Source of the DNA: Perognathus longimembris pacificus | Lineage: Eukaryota > Chordata > Mammalia > Rodentia > Heteromyidae | NCBI RefSeq assembly: GCF_023159225.1 | Contig: NC_063162.1 | Span: forward strand, 96,366,880-96,430,879 | Direction of reading: 5' to 3' | DNA: 64,000 nucleotides | Notes under the pieces: generated by a model | Told to the model about the DNA's origin: nothing | What the model saw: only the letters and a program-made list of their open reading frames with translations | Databases searched by the model: none | In this document: in pieces, positions 23,726 through 33,830 of the stretch | Numbering within the stretch: the stretch's first letter is position 1 | How the letters are laid out: the number at the start of each line of letters is the position of its first letter | Translations under genes and position numbers: made by a program

Positions 23726-24454
23726 GTAAGTCTCCATCATTGCCCTTGGGCAGGCCAGAGTTCCTCTTCTAAGGCTGGTCTCTGTGTAGGTATTTCATTT
23801 TGTGTTTTCTAAGTTCTGCTTCTTACTAATCAGTCTCTTATTATTCTAATCTCATTTGTAGTCACTGTTTCCTTATAACAAACTTTCCTGCTGAAATTCC
23901 TACATGATCTCTCCATCCTGTTTCAACTCATTTTAATGGAGAGGCCTACATCTTATTTTGAAACAATTGGGGTATCAATCTGGCTTTAAATGTTCTTTGT
24001 AAGTAAGTATGTATATTGCTATTACATTTTTTAATTGTCATATTCTTCTTTTCATGTCTGATTAAATATTGTGCACAATATAAGCATCACAAATAAAAAG
24101 TAACTGAGTTATTCTTTAATCTAAAACAGGTCACCGATTTATCTACAAATCACAATTAGGTAGTATTCAAATTACTATGCATTTTGGTGATACTAGTTGT
24201 ATAGTTTGCTGTAAATAAAGGCATGCTGAACATACAGTGCTCTGGACATAAGAACAAAATTGAATCTAGGAGAAAACCTGAGGTTGGTGGTGGAGTGTAT
24301 GGATCCCAGCCCCTTATTGTGTAAATTTACATAAGCATTGTTTTTTTCCTGGCACTGATAGTATATTGAGAAAAACCAAGTGTAGTATCCGTATCATATC
24401 AAACTGAAATTACTGGCCACAGTATCTGGCTATGTATTTAATAAATATATTTTT
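23726..24454. other. Unique spacer, nothing recognised
   Basis: AT-rich DNA without a supported feature. Confidence 0.5.
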
Positions 24455-24470
24455 AAAAAATCTTACAATA

Positions 24471-24674
24471 GGGCTGGGGATATAGCCTAGTGGCAAGAGT
24501 GCCTGCCTCGGATACATGAGGCCCTAGGTTCGGTTCCCCAGCACCACATATACAGAAAACGGCCAGAAGCAGCGCTGTGGCTCAAGTGGCAGAGTGCTAG
24601 CCTTGAGCGGGAAGAAGCCAGGGACAGTGCTCAGGCCCTGAGTCCAAGGCCCAGGACTGGCCAAAAAAAAAAAA
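24471..24674 (+). mobile_element. IDL-Geo type SINE, full length
   Basis: A clean plus-strand copy with head, linker, second module and a pure A tail. A perfect 16-bp duplication, aaaaaatcttacaata, lies at 24,455-24,470 and 24,675-24,690. Its near identity to the copies at 4257 and 48,586 suggests recent activity of one master subfamily. Confidence 0.93.
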
Positions 24675-24899
24675 AAAAAATCTTACAATACCCCTTTAAA
24701 ACACAAATTTGCAGAAATTGAACTAAACATGATGGTAATCTTACATTTGAAAGATGCATTATGGAGTTTAGAATTTAATATTAAGTAAAATGCAGGTATA
24801 CTTATGGGGTGGACAGGACAATCATGGAACAGAGGGAAGCAAAGGAACCGGGTAAATGCCACAAGGCATTGAAAGTTGGAGTATCTTCACTCAGAAGTT

Positions 24900-25200
24900 A
24901 GGGAGTGCATTTTGTCTGTTTTAGAGATGGCAGAGAGGGAGGGGCCCAAGAGATCTGCAGCCCGAGCAGACTGCTCAACCTGGTATTTGGCAATCAGTGA
25001 CTGGTGACTGTTTGAGAACAAGGGCTCTGAAAAGAGCACGAGGAAGAGGCATAAATAGTGCCAGGATCTGCAAATAACAGCTGCAGCTGTAACCCCATGT
25101 GCACTGTGTAGAAAGACTGTACGTCACACGTCAATCTCTCCAAAACACGTGCTTGCCTGCTAACCATCTCTAGGTCTAGTCCTAAGGTGTTTCAACGGGA
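24900..25200. promoter_or_regulatory. Candidate regulatory cluster (E-boxes, CRE half-sites)
   Basis: In otherwise CpG-poor DNA this short region holds a perfect 14-bp palindrome, ACAGCTGCAGCTGT (25,077-25,090), carrying two CAGCTG E-boxes. It also holds two ACGTCA cyclic-AMP-response half-sites 7 bp apart (25,121-25,126 and 25,128-25,133) and a CACGTG E-box (25,146-25,151). A TATA-like cataaatag lies at about 25,050. The sites are visible; their function is inference. Confidence 0.3.
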
Positions 25201-25540
25201 CACATGCATACTTTATATTATGTACTGATTGTATGGTTTAAATGATTTAATTAATATGGAATATTTTGGAGTGAATTTAAATAATACCTTTTAAATTCAA
25301 GCATGCCTAGTGATTTAATTAATATTGAGAATCTGTGGTTAAAAGTGAATAATGATTAAATGTTCACTACTGTGCTTTGGGAGTCTGGAAATTTTTTTCT
25401 TGTCAAAATAATGATATGCTAAATTCATATTTGTCTTTCATATATTTTAAGCAACTTTGTGCTGAGAAAAATGTACAAAAGACTTTTATGTCATGAAAAT
25501 ATCTTTTATGATGTGACACCTATTCACAATCCTGACATGG

Positions 25541-25782
25541 TTTTTTGTTTGTTTGTTTGGGGTTGTTGTTTGAAGGGCGTGGTCTCTGGGCCTGGGCCCT
25601 GTCCCTGAGCTCTTCAGATCAAGGCTTTCCCTCTACCACGGGGGCCACTTCCAGTTTTCTCATGGTTAATTGGAGACAATGGTCTCATGGCCTCTCCTGC
25701 CTGGGCTGGCTTTGAATCACAATCCTCAGACCTTAACCTCCTGAGTAGCTAGGATTATGGACATGAGCCACTGGCTCCTGCC
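25541..25782 (-). mobile_element. B1-ID chimeric SINE
   Basis: GTTT-rich tail on the plus strand, an inverted ID-like module (ctgggccctgtccctgagct; ctctaccacgggggcc) and an inverted B1 head (gcctgggctggctttgaatc; gctaggattatggacatgag). Both modules are nearly complete. Confidence 0.85.
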
Positions 25783-25797
25783 CTCTTAAAGCTTTTT

Positions 25798-26247
25798 TTT
25801 TTTTTTTTTTTTTGATAGGATTTAATTTTTATTTTCTCCAGTGGGTGAAGAAGTAGGAGGAATTGGTTACCTATTCAATGTTCTTTTGTGCCTCCCATAT
25901 ATTTCCTCCCAACTCTGACATAGGGTATGGGATAGAAAAGATGCTACATGAGTCAATTAGGGTTGAATTTTTAACCAATTCATTCAAAGCAGAAGACAGA
26001 TGGGCTAACCCAGGCATTAGCAGGTTCTAAGTATATGTCAATGTGAGGAACATTTCTTGAGCATTTTTTATAAGGAAGTTCAGTGAAGAGGTTATGCATG
26101 CTTCCACAGTCACTGAGTGTCTAAGTAAGGGTCCCCAGGAGCTACTTTCTTCCCAGCCTACCATCCAGATAGGATAATTAATGATACAACAGACTCTGCT
26201 CCTACATAACTATTCATTCTACTCCTTATTTCCTTCAAGATATGCAT
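25798..26247 (-). pseudogene. 5'-truncated processed retrocopy of an unidentified mRNA
   Basis: A roughly 450-bp segment lies between two perfect copies of tcttaaagcttttt (25,784-25,797 and 26,248-26,261), the hallmark of L1-mediated insertion. The plus strand starts with a T run (to 25,813), which is a poly-A tail on the minus strand, and an AATAAA poly-A signal lies about 14 nt before it on that strand (TTTATT at 25,828-25,833). The body shows no SINE, L1 or LTR signature. I therefore read it as the 3' end of a cellular transcript, probably 3' UTR, copied into the genome. One minus-strand frame is open for only about 27 codons from the 5' edge. I do not recognise the parent gene. An unknown non-autonomous retroelement is the alternative. 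Confidence 0.72.
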
Positions 26248-26529
26248 TCTTAAAGCTTTTTGTTTGATGAGTGCATGAACATTAGTTTGTAAGAGTTAAT
26301 TATTCATGTATGTACATTAAAGTATACAATGCTTATGCTCACTGCATCAATGAACAAATCTCTTTTTATGAAATTTTATTTAAACAAAATCAGAGTTATC
26401 CTTATGTGAAAGCTATACATACAAAGACAACAACATCTTGGTAGGTCTTGTTTGCATGAATCTCTATATAAAATTTTCTACTAAAGTTGCAGAATAAAGA
26501 TGAAATCCTTAAATGATATATGGCAGTGA

Positions 26530-27290
26530 TTTATTTATGTATTTTTATTATCTTTAAGTAGCTGCCATTTAACAAATCAGTTTATGAATACAATATATTG
26601 ATCAGTCACGCTTTTCAACATTTTCACCCATCTTCTTAATTTCATAATTGTAAGATATCTTAATTGTAAGATATACGTTAGGTTGTTTTTACTGCATTCT
26701 CTCCTTCTTATCTTCATTTGTACACCCCTTTCTCCTTCATCCACCCAACCTCTTTGGAGTACCTGGTTCCTAGTGTTTTATTTGTCAGAAATTTGACTGT
26801 ATCTTTCTAAGGAATTATACTATTTGAGATTGTGACTATACCACGTTTCAGTTAACATTTATATACACTTGCATATCACACAACGTATTTACTTATAAGT
26901 TTATAAGCTAAATCTAGCGCCACATATAAGCAATAATAATACATATTTTGTATCTTTGAGCCTGACTAACTTCCCTTGACATAACTTTGTTTCAGGTCTT
27001 TCCTTTACATCATTCTTTCTAATGGATTAGTAAAATTTCACAGTATATATATACATATATATATGTATATATATACATATATGTATGTATGTATATATAT
27101 TCCATTTGTCCATGGAAGAGCACATCTGTACTGACTACATACCTTGCTTATAGTGAATAGTGCTGCAATAAACATGGTTGTGCTAGTGGCTTTACTGTAT
27201 CCTGGTTTGTAAACTTTTAGGTAAATACCCAAAAGTGTAATGCCTAGAATGGATCACAGGGTAACTCAATGTATTTTAATTACACACTAT
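26530..27290 (-). mobile_element. Older L1 3' end
   Basis: The same older L1 3' UTR type as at 8996 (tatttttattatctttaagt; catttaacaaatcagtttat), continuing into typical inverted L1 3' sequence: tccatttgtccatggaagag, gtgaatagtgctgcaataaa and acccaaaagtgtaatgcc. A TA-rich microsatellite interrupts it at about 27,040-27,100. Confidence 0.75.
27040..27101. repeat. (TA)n/(TATG)n microsatellite
   Basis: Alternating TATA, CATA and TGTA units about 60 bp long inside the old L1 fragment, at the position where L1 3' ends often carry such expansions. Confidence 0.8.
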
Positions 27291-27579
27291 TGAACTATTT
27301 AAATTGAATTACATCTTCCATTCCTATTTAGTTCAGTAAAATTGTACTCTCAAACATCATAAAGAACTCCTGGTAAAAGTACTGAATGGCTTGGTCATTT
27401 ATCCCTATGTCCATCTGATACTTGAACCATTCCTGATATAAAAGCATATATTCTGTACCTCCTCTTCCAATTCTTTTTGACTTATGGTCCATGACTGTTG
27501 ATGTTAGCTTTTCCCCATTTTCCTAATCACAGACTCTGGAAAAAATTTTTATCCTGAGTAATGCTAGGTATAATTATGG

Positions 27580-28140
27580 AAAAAGCAAGAAATAAAAAGA
27601 AATTAAATGAGTCAGTGAGTGGAGGAAAACCACGGTGTTTTATTAAACTAATCACTGGTTCATTTAACACAGCTGACTTCTAGCCATACTGGATGTCAGT
27701 GTAGTCTTGACAGGACCTCTACATCTTGGAGCAGTGCATCAGCAAAAGAGGCGTGTTTTGGCATGATATATTGTTTCCTGTTTCTCACTAATAAAAAGGT
27801 GTTCCACAAGGACATTAAATCGCCTATACTTGTATATTTAGCTGCTCTGCTGTCCCCCCCCCACACACACACACAGAGCAGCTGCTGAGCAAACCAGATC
27901 GCACATCTCCATAGAGCTGTGATTCAATCTTAGTACAGAGTGGTAGAGGAAACTCTCAGTTAAACTGAGCCTTCACTGGAGCTATTCAGTTATTTCTATG
28001 ATGACTGAAGTAAGACTTCACCACAGCCAGACCAAAATAGTAAGTGATATTAAAACCAGCTGATGTTGGTGGCAGCCTGAGCACTCCTCACTGAGCTAAT
28101 GGCCAGTAGTATAGAGATAATCTATTCTGAGAACTGGGAA
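27580..28140. promoter_or_regulatory. Candidate conserved non-coding element
   Basis: A repeat-free block apart from a short C/CA run at 27,853-27,874. It includes a TGAGTCA AP-1-type site near 27,609 and homeodomain-like AT cores. A 10-bp inverted repeat, AGCTGCTCTG (27,840-27,849) and CAGAGCAGCT (27,874-27,883), flanks the CA run. The enhancer reading is by texture only. Confidence 0.25.
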
Positions 28141-28231
28141 AAGCAGAGAGGAGGAAACACATATTTTGGCAAATGTAAAGGTCTTCTTCATATGTATTTT
28201 ATCTCTAATTAAATCTCATCCACTTTGTTGA

Positions 28232-28265
28232 GGGAAGGGGGTGGGTGGGTGAGGGGTTGGGGGTT
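28232..28265 (+). other. G-quadruplex-type motif
   Basis: Successive G runs GGG, GGGGG, GGG, GGG, GGGG and GGGGG with loops of 1-2 nt on the plus strand. It meets the usual four-run G-quadruplex pattern more than once over and lies just left of a minus-strand SINE. Confidence 0.6.
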
Positions 28266-28274
28266 ACATGCATA

Positions 28275-28492
28275 CCGGTACTGGAGCTTGAACAGGGCTT
28301 GGTTCTGTCCCTGATCTTTTGTGCTCAAGGCTAGTGCTCTACAAGTTGAGCCACAGCTCCATTTCTGACTTTATTTGTAATTAATTGGAGATAAACATCT
28401 CAGGGACTTTCCTGCTCTGGCTGGCTTAGAACCATAATCCTCATACCTCAACCTATTGAGTAGCTAGAATTACAGGCTTAGCCACTAGCACT
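28275..28492 (-). mobile_element. B1-ID chimeric SINE
   Basis: An inverted ID-like module (ctggagcttgaacagggctt; ctctacaagttgagccacag) and an inverted B1 head (ctctggctggcttagaacca; tagctagaattacaggctta). There is no clear T run at the left edge, where the G-rich tract sits instead. Confidence 0.8.
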
Positions 28493-29217
28493 AATTCTCA
28501 TTCACATTTAAGTTTACTACATGTTTGTATAAAAATAGAAGAAACAACATGAGAACAGCTACTGTTTTAACTTTATATTTTCAAATTTGGAATCGCTATT
28601 AACTTTCTCTGATGACCCAATATTTCAATCTATGGGATGAGTATAACAAGCTCAGAAATGCTTTTAAGTGACATATAAATCATAAATATTAAGAAAATGA
28701 ATGATAGAATAATAATGAATAACACTAACAATAATATGTACTCTTCTTTTGAAGAGTACATACTGAAGTAAAAGTCTTCCTAATTTTTATACAGAAGTTT
28801 CCATTTTTACTTCATATTAATATCTTATATCAACACTGACAACAATCTCTGAAATTCTTAACCTAAAAACGTAACCACTTTACCAATGAAACCATTATGG
28901 TAATAGCAAAAGTGGGAGAGGCAATGTGCTATGGCTTTGGAACTCATACACCTTTAGATAAATGTTTTTATCTGTAGTTTTGTCATCAATTTCAATGCTG
29001 TTATTTAGATGGTCATTATATAAAAACTAAGGAAGAAGACATTGAAGAGATGAAATACAGAAGGTTCAGTGATATGTGTGTATGTTCTATTTTCTGTTCA
29101 ATTTTAAGAGCTATAACTTGTGAAAATAGTTTTTCATTCCAATGATACAGGTAATAGTTACTTTCTTTTTCATGCAAAGGATTAAATATGATTTAAAACA
29201 TTCTGTTCATATTTGAA
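28493..29217. other. Unique spacer with one strong palindrome
   Basis: AT-rich DNA with no gene. The palindrome at 28,735-28,762 is listed separately. Confidence 0.5.
28735..28762. repeat. Perfect inverted repeat, 12-bp arms
   Basis: TATGTACTCTTC (28,735-28,746), a TTTT spacer, then GAAGAGTACATA (28,751-28,762). The arms are exact reverse complements. It could form a hairpin or be a remnant of a small element. No flanking duplication was noticed. Confidence 0.85.
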
Positions 29218-29425
29218 GGCCAAGTACTGGTGGCTCACACTTGTAATCCTAGATACTCAGGAGGCTGAAATCACAGGGTTGAAGTTCAAAGCCTGCCCAA
29301 GTAGAGAAGTGGAAGATATTCCATTTCCAATTATTCAGGGGGATCAGTAGGCCTGGAAGCATGGACAAGTGATAGAGCACCATTTGTGAGCAGGGAAGCT
29401 GACTGAGCATGTAGGATATTGTGCC
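29218..29425 (+). mobile_element. B1-ID chimeric SINE
   Basis: A plus-strand B1 head (agtactggtggctcacacttg; ctcaggaggctgaaatcaca; tgaagttcaaagcctgcc), then a decayed ID-like module (acaagtgatagagcaccatt). The tail is not clear. Confidence 0.75.
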
Positions 29426-29768
29426 AGTTTCCTGTGTGACATTGTGGGGCAACCCTCTCTGGCTAGAAACTATCAGCCAACAAAGGTTGATTCAGTAACA
29501 CTACAAAACAAGTCTCCTTTGCCACCCATGCCACCTGTAAAGTGTTGTCATAAAAGCAAAACATCAGGCTAATGATGGTCAGGATAACCTGTCAAATATG
29601 TTTTTGCTATAAGTAGATGATTTTAGACTCATCAAGAGGAGAAGTAGAGGTAAAAGCTCGGGGTGGGGGGCGGGGAGTTGCACAGGGAAGGTTTGATTAC
29701 CAAACCTAAAAAAAAAAAAAAAAACAGTCCTAGGCATTTGCCTTTATCCTTGACAATGCTTATTTCTT

Positions 29769-29991
29769 TTTTTGTTGTAGTAGACTCCATAGCGCTTTGT
29801 TTATTTTTTTCTGAATAATTATTTATTTATTGTCAAAGTGATGTACAGAGGGGTTACAGTTTCATATGTAAGGCAGTGGGGACATATCTTATTCAATTTG
29901 TTACCTCCTCCCTCTTTTCCCCCCTTCCTCCTTTTCTAGTCCCCCCCCCCCATGAGTTGTTCAGTTGGTTTACACCAACTGGTTTTGTAAG
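29769..29991 (-). mobile_element. L1 3'-end insertion with possible 3' transduction
   Basis: A perfect 18-bp duplication, tgacaatgcttatttctt (29,751-29,768 and 29,992-30,009), brackets the insertion. The body from about 29,811 is L1 3' UTR on the minus strand, with the core gaggggttacagtttcatat and a C-rich tract at about 29,918-29,951. Between the L1 poly-A (T run at about 29,804-29,810) and the outer T run (29,767-29,773) lie about 27 nt of non-L1 sequence (29,774-29,800). This fits read-through transcription past the L1 poly-A signal and a second polyadenylation. Confidence 0.82.
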
Positions 29992-30009
29992 TGACAATGC
30001 TTATTTCTT

Positions 30010-31889
30010 ATCAATTTGTTCTTTACTCCCCTAAAAATGATGGGATTTCTTTTATTCTCACTTCATTTTGGGATTTGTAGCAAATATTTGTGTTTAGGAG
30101 TCCAATGGAACTGATGTTATAACTGGTAGAAAGATTTCTTGCAAGGTTGAACTGGCAAAAAAAAAGGGGGGGGGCGAGGCTGGTCTTGGTCTTGGATCTG
30201 GAGCTTCCTTTCAGTTTGCCCCCTATGGAAAGCTTTTATGACCACAAAATTGGTGGCACTGGAAAGTGGTGAAATTATTAAAAGACACCTGGTCTATATT
30301 CAAATCAATCTTTTTTTCCCTAGACCTAAGTTTTTGTTTTTTTTTATTTTTAATGCTATATCCTTTGATGAACAGGTGTCTTTTGTAGGATTTCACATGA
30401 AATATAAAGAAGGAAGCCTGTTCAAAGGAAACAATGAGGCTATCACCTGGGCAACAAATACATCTCAAGCATAGTATTCATCTCAGATCTGATTGGCATG
30501 TAGTGTTCCCTCTTTTCATTTTCTCTAGACAAAGTACTAGATAGCAGTGAAAAGACAAAATCAAGCTTTCTTGACAACTCATAATGTAGATAAGATATAT
30601 AGTTCCCTTAATTGGAAGCTGATTGGCTTATATTGAAAATTAAGAACAAACTTTATTAAAGTATTAACAAATAATTACAAGTATTAGTACTGAATTCTCA
30701 ACGATATCCATTCAGAAATTTGGAATTTGCATTATAATTAATCTTCTCTATTTTTCATTCCAAATATTAAACACATCATGAACTTAGTTTAAAACTTCAA
30801 AATGTATCACAGACTATTCTTTATACATTCCTGGAATTTATCCACTTATGTATATAAAATATGTCACAGTAAAAGTAACCACCTTAGAAACTATGTTTAT
30901 CTCTGGAATCTGTGGTTGCATCACTGGTTTACTGAAAATCTAAATCTCTTATAACTAATGTTGGATTATGTTGAAATGCCTTTCAGAAGAAAATATTTAC
31001 ATAACCATATGCTCTTGGTAAATTTTCAAGGAAAATAGACATACCACTTAATAAGGTTTAATATGAAAAGTTTCAGTTTGAAAATAGATCTTAATACAAA
31101 ATGAAAATAAAATATTTGAAAATAGAGCAAACATATCTCCTGCATGTCAGTAATATAATTATTGTTCATAACTTGACTTCACCAGTCTTTTGTAAATTGG
31201 ATAATGATTATGTTATAAGCTTTTCTGAAAAGAGAATTATTTCTAATCAAATAATTTGCAAATATTTATCACTTCCAGTCATCCTGATTGAAAAATAAGG
31301 CTGTGAATTTTAAAGGGAAATCTGTAGAATTCTGAATAATTTAAGTAACAAGGTTTCAGTTTGTGGAGATCTCTACTTAATCATTTTCATTTCTGCTTAA
31401 CATGTTTTGATTGCAGCTGTAATTTCAGCAAAAAAAGAGTTAAATATAATATTCTAGAATTCTTACTTACATTCACAAAAAGATATAGGTGGGATTAAAC
31501 TTCTTTCAACAAATTGTTTTTACCCTAGAGTGTAAACTGACTTATTATTAAAAACTATAATGATAATATACTGTCTTGATTAACAGATCATATTAACAAA
31601 TGTTGTTTGAAAGCTTTCAAGGAAGACATTGAGGCACTCTGAGAAAAACTTATAATTTGCCTTTTCAGTTTACTCTAATGCAGCATATAGTGAGACTCAA
31701 AAGTTCGAACATCTCTTGGTTTGAAACAAGGATATAATTCAGATTTATAAATTACAGTTTTACCCCTTACCGTGTAGTTTTATGAGAGAAGAGAAGAAGT
31801 AGAGAGAGAATGATAAAGTCTGGTTTTAGGGTTTTAATTTCTAATTTTTATTTAATTAAAATTTTGAATTTGTAGTAAGAATAATTTTA
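30010..31889. other. Unique AT-rich DNA, no gene seen
   Basis: No repeat signature beyond short A and G runs near 30,161-30,173. Overlapping frames of 78-81 codons on both strands near 30,230-30,470 have no motif and are probably fortuitous. Confidence 0.5.
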
Positions 31890-32064
31890 TTTTGCTCTGG
31901 TTGTAGGGCTTCAGAACTCAGGGCTTGGGAATAGTCCTTGAGTTAGTGTTCTACTACTTGAGCCACAGCTCCACTTCCTTTGAAGTTTTGGGTGCTTAAT
32001 TGGACTCCTGAACTATTCTTCCTAGGCTGGCTTTTTATCATGATCCTCAGATCCCAGCACCAAG
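31890..32064 (-). mobile_element. B1-ID chimeric SINE, decayed
   Basis: An inverted ID-like module (ggttgtagggcttcagaact; ctacttgagccacagctcc) and an inverted, shortened B1 head (ctaggctggctttttatcat; ctcagatcccagcacc). Confidence 0.7.
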
Positions 32065-32234
32065 TTTGCCTTAATTTTAACCTAAGCACTTCAAAAAAAA
32101 AAAAAAAATCCTACTTCAATGATGCACTGAACGAAGGTTTACTTCCTTCTTTATAATTTGTTCTTTTGTACCTTGATCTTTTTCCTGTTTTAGTCATTTA
32201 AGGTGAGCAATGATAGTGTTCAAAAAATCACTGA

Positions 32235-32431
32235 GGGCCTGGAGATTGGCCTAGTGGTAGAGTGCTTGCCTAGCATGCATGAAGCCCTGCTCTATTCCTG
32301 GGTACCACATACACAGGAAAAGCTGGAAGTGGTACTGTGGCTCAAGTGGTAGAGTGCTAGCCTTGAGCAAAAAGAGCTCAAGGACAGTATCAAGTCCTGA
32401 CTTCAAGCCCAGGACTGGCAAAAAAAAAAAA
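32235..32431 (+). mobile_element. IDL-Geo type SINE, older copy
   Basis: Both modules are on the plus strand (ggcctggagattggcctagt; ggctcaagtggtagagtgct) and an A tail of about 11 ends at 32,431. Flanks aaaatcactga and aaaattactgg are a probable decayed duplication. It keeps a GCATGCAT-type sequence in the head, as the copies at 10,642 and 50,863 do, unlike the young copies. Confidence 0.85.
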
Positions 32432-33133
32432 TTACTGGATAAGAATATGTATGGACATGTTTTCTTCATGTAAATAAAAAATAAGCTGGAGTTTTCTCAG
32501 ACAACCAGCAGAAATACTAGGACACAATGAAAAAAATCTGAACCATTTTATGTGTAAAATCTAGATCTTGTAACGCTTTCAGTGATATAAAAATGGAAGG
32601 TAATTTTCTCTCAGGTATATTTCTGCTATAGTATGATAGTCAAATAGTAATTGCTAGGCAGTAAGCCTGGACATTCCGAAATTTTATACCATTTAAGAAA
32701 GTTTTGGAGAAAGAAGTAAAGGTTGAATGGGCTTTCCAACAGAGCCAAGAGCAGTCATCAGAGTGCTAGAAGACATTTGGTTGAGATAGATGGGGGAGCA
32801 CAAATTGGAAATGGTAGCATTGAAAGAGTTGCATTGTGTTCACAAATTGATGTTGACTTGGAACCGCTTTGTACAACTTCTTAAAGATTATAAAACTGTT
32901 TTTTATGTAAGTAAACATTCAATATCTTAAATTACATATTGATTTAGTAGTGGATACCTAGATTCTGAATAATGTACATATTTAGTTTTGTATCTACAGT
33001 TACTTACATGTATTTTTATGAGAATGATTTTACCCAGCACGAAGAAAGCGACCATAAAGGATTTCTAAGATTTCCCTAATATTCTATATCTGAGAAGGAA
33101 AAAATAAACATTGCCTCCACATAACAAGTATTC
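32432..33133. other. Unique spacer, nothing recognised
   Basis: AT-rich DNA without a supported feature. Confidence 0.5.
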
Positions 33134-33340
33134 CTTTTTTTTCCCCCCCCAGCCCTGGGCCTTGAACTCAGGGCCTGAGCACTGCCCCTAGCTTCCTTTT
33201 GCTCAAGGCTAGCACTCTGCCAACTTGAGCCACAGCACCCACTTCTGGCTTTTTCTGTGTATGTGGTATTGAGGAATCGAACCTAGGGCTTCATGTATAG
33301 GAGGCAAGCACTCTTGCCACTAAGCCATATTTCCAGCCCC
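33134..33340 (-). mobile_element. IDL-Geo type SINE
   Basis: A full inverted copy: T run, gccttgaactcagggcctga, the linker ttctgtgtatgtggtattga, the head box B inverted as ggaatcgaacctaggg, and the head end catatttccagcccc. The flanks attccttt and attccctt are a probable duplication. Confidence 0.9.
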
Positions 33341-33459
33341 ATTCCCTTTTTGCTTGAATCAGAAAATGTGAACTTATGTAATCTTGTTGCTACTCCTTCA
33401 GTTTAGGCTTTTGATGATAGCATTTCAAGATTCCTAAATTTAAAGACTGCTAAAATCAC

Positions 33460-33830
33460 CTGCTTTGTTTCATTGAATCTATATCTACAGTTTAAATATT
33501 GGTCCAAAGTTCAATTTCGCTGAAAATCTTCATCTAAAGGACCATTGCTGTGGAGCTTAGAAGCCTCATGCCACATAGGACGTATTGCAAAGCTTACACT
33601 AGCGGAGTTTAGGCAGTGCTATTTTAATTGCAAACACATTGCATGATTAGTCAGCACAGACCCCAAAGGCACAGATGTCTTCTGGCTGCACCTCCTGGGC
33701 AGTTGGCATTCTGACCATTTATACTTCTTGCTGTGAACAAGAAGGTCTATCATGGAGTTATGTGTCCCTGCCACCCAGTGTGAGACAATTGGACAAACCA
33801 TATTTCATTTGCATTCTATATTTGCAAAAA
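33460..33830. promoter_or_regulatory. Candidate conserved non-coding element
   Basis: A repeat-free block of higher GC than its flanks with an AP-1-like gattagtcagcac at about 33,645 and a homeodomain-like ttttaattgc near 33,621. Overlapping 60-61-codon frames show no motif. The call rests on sequence texture only. Confidence 0.22.
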
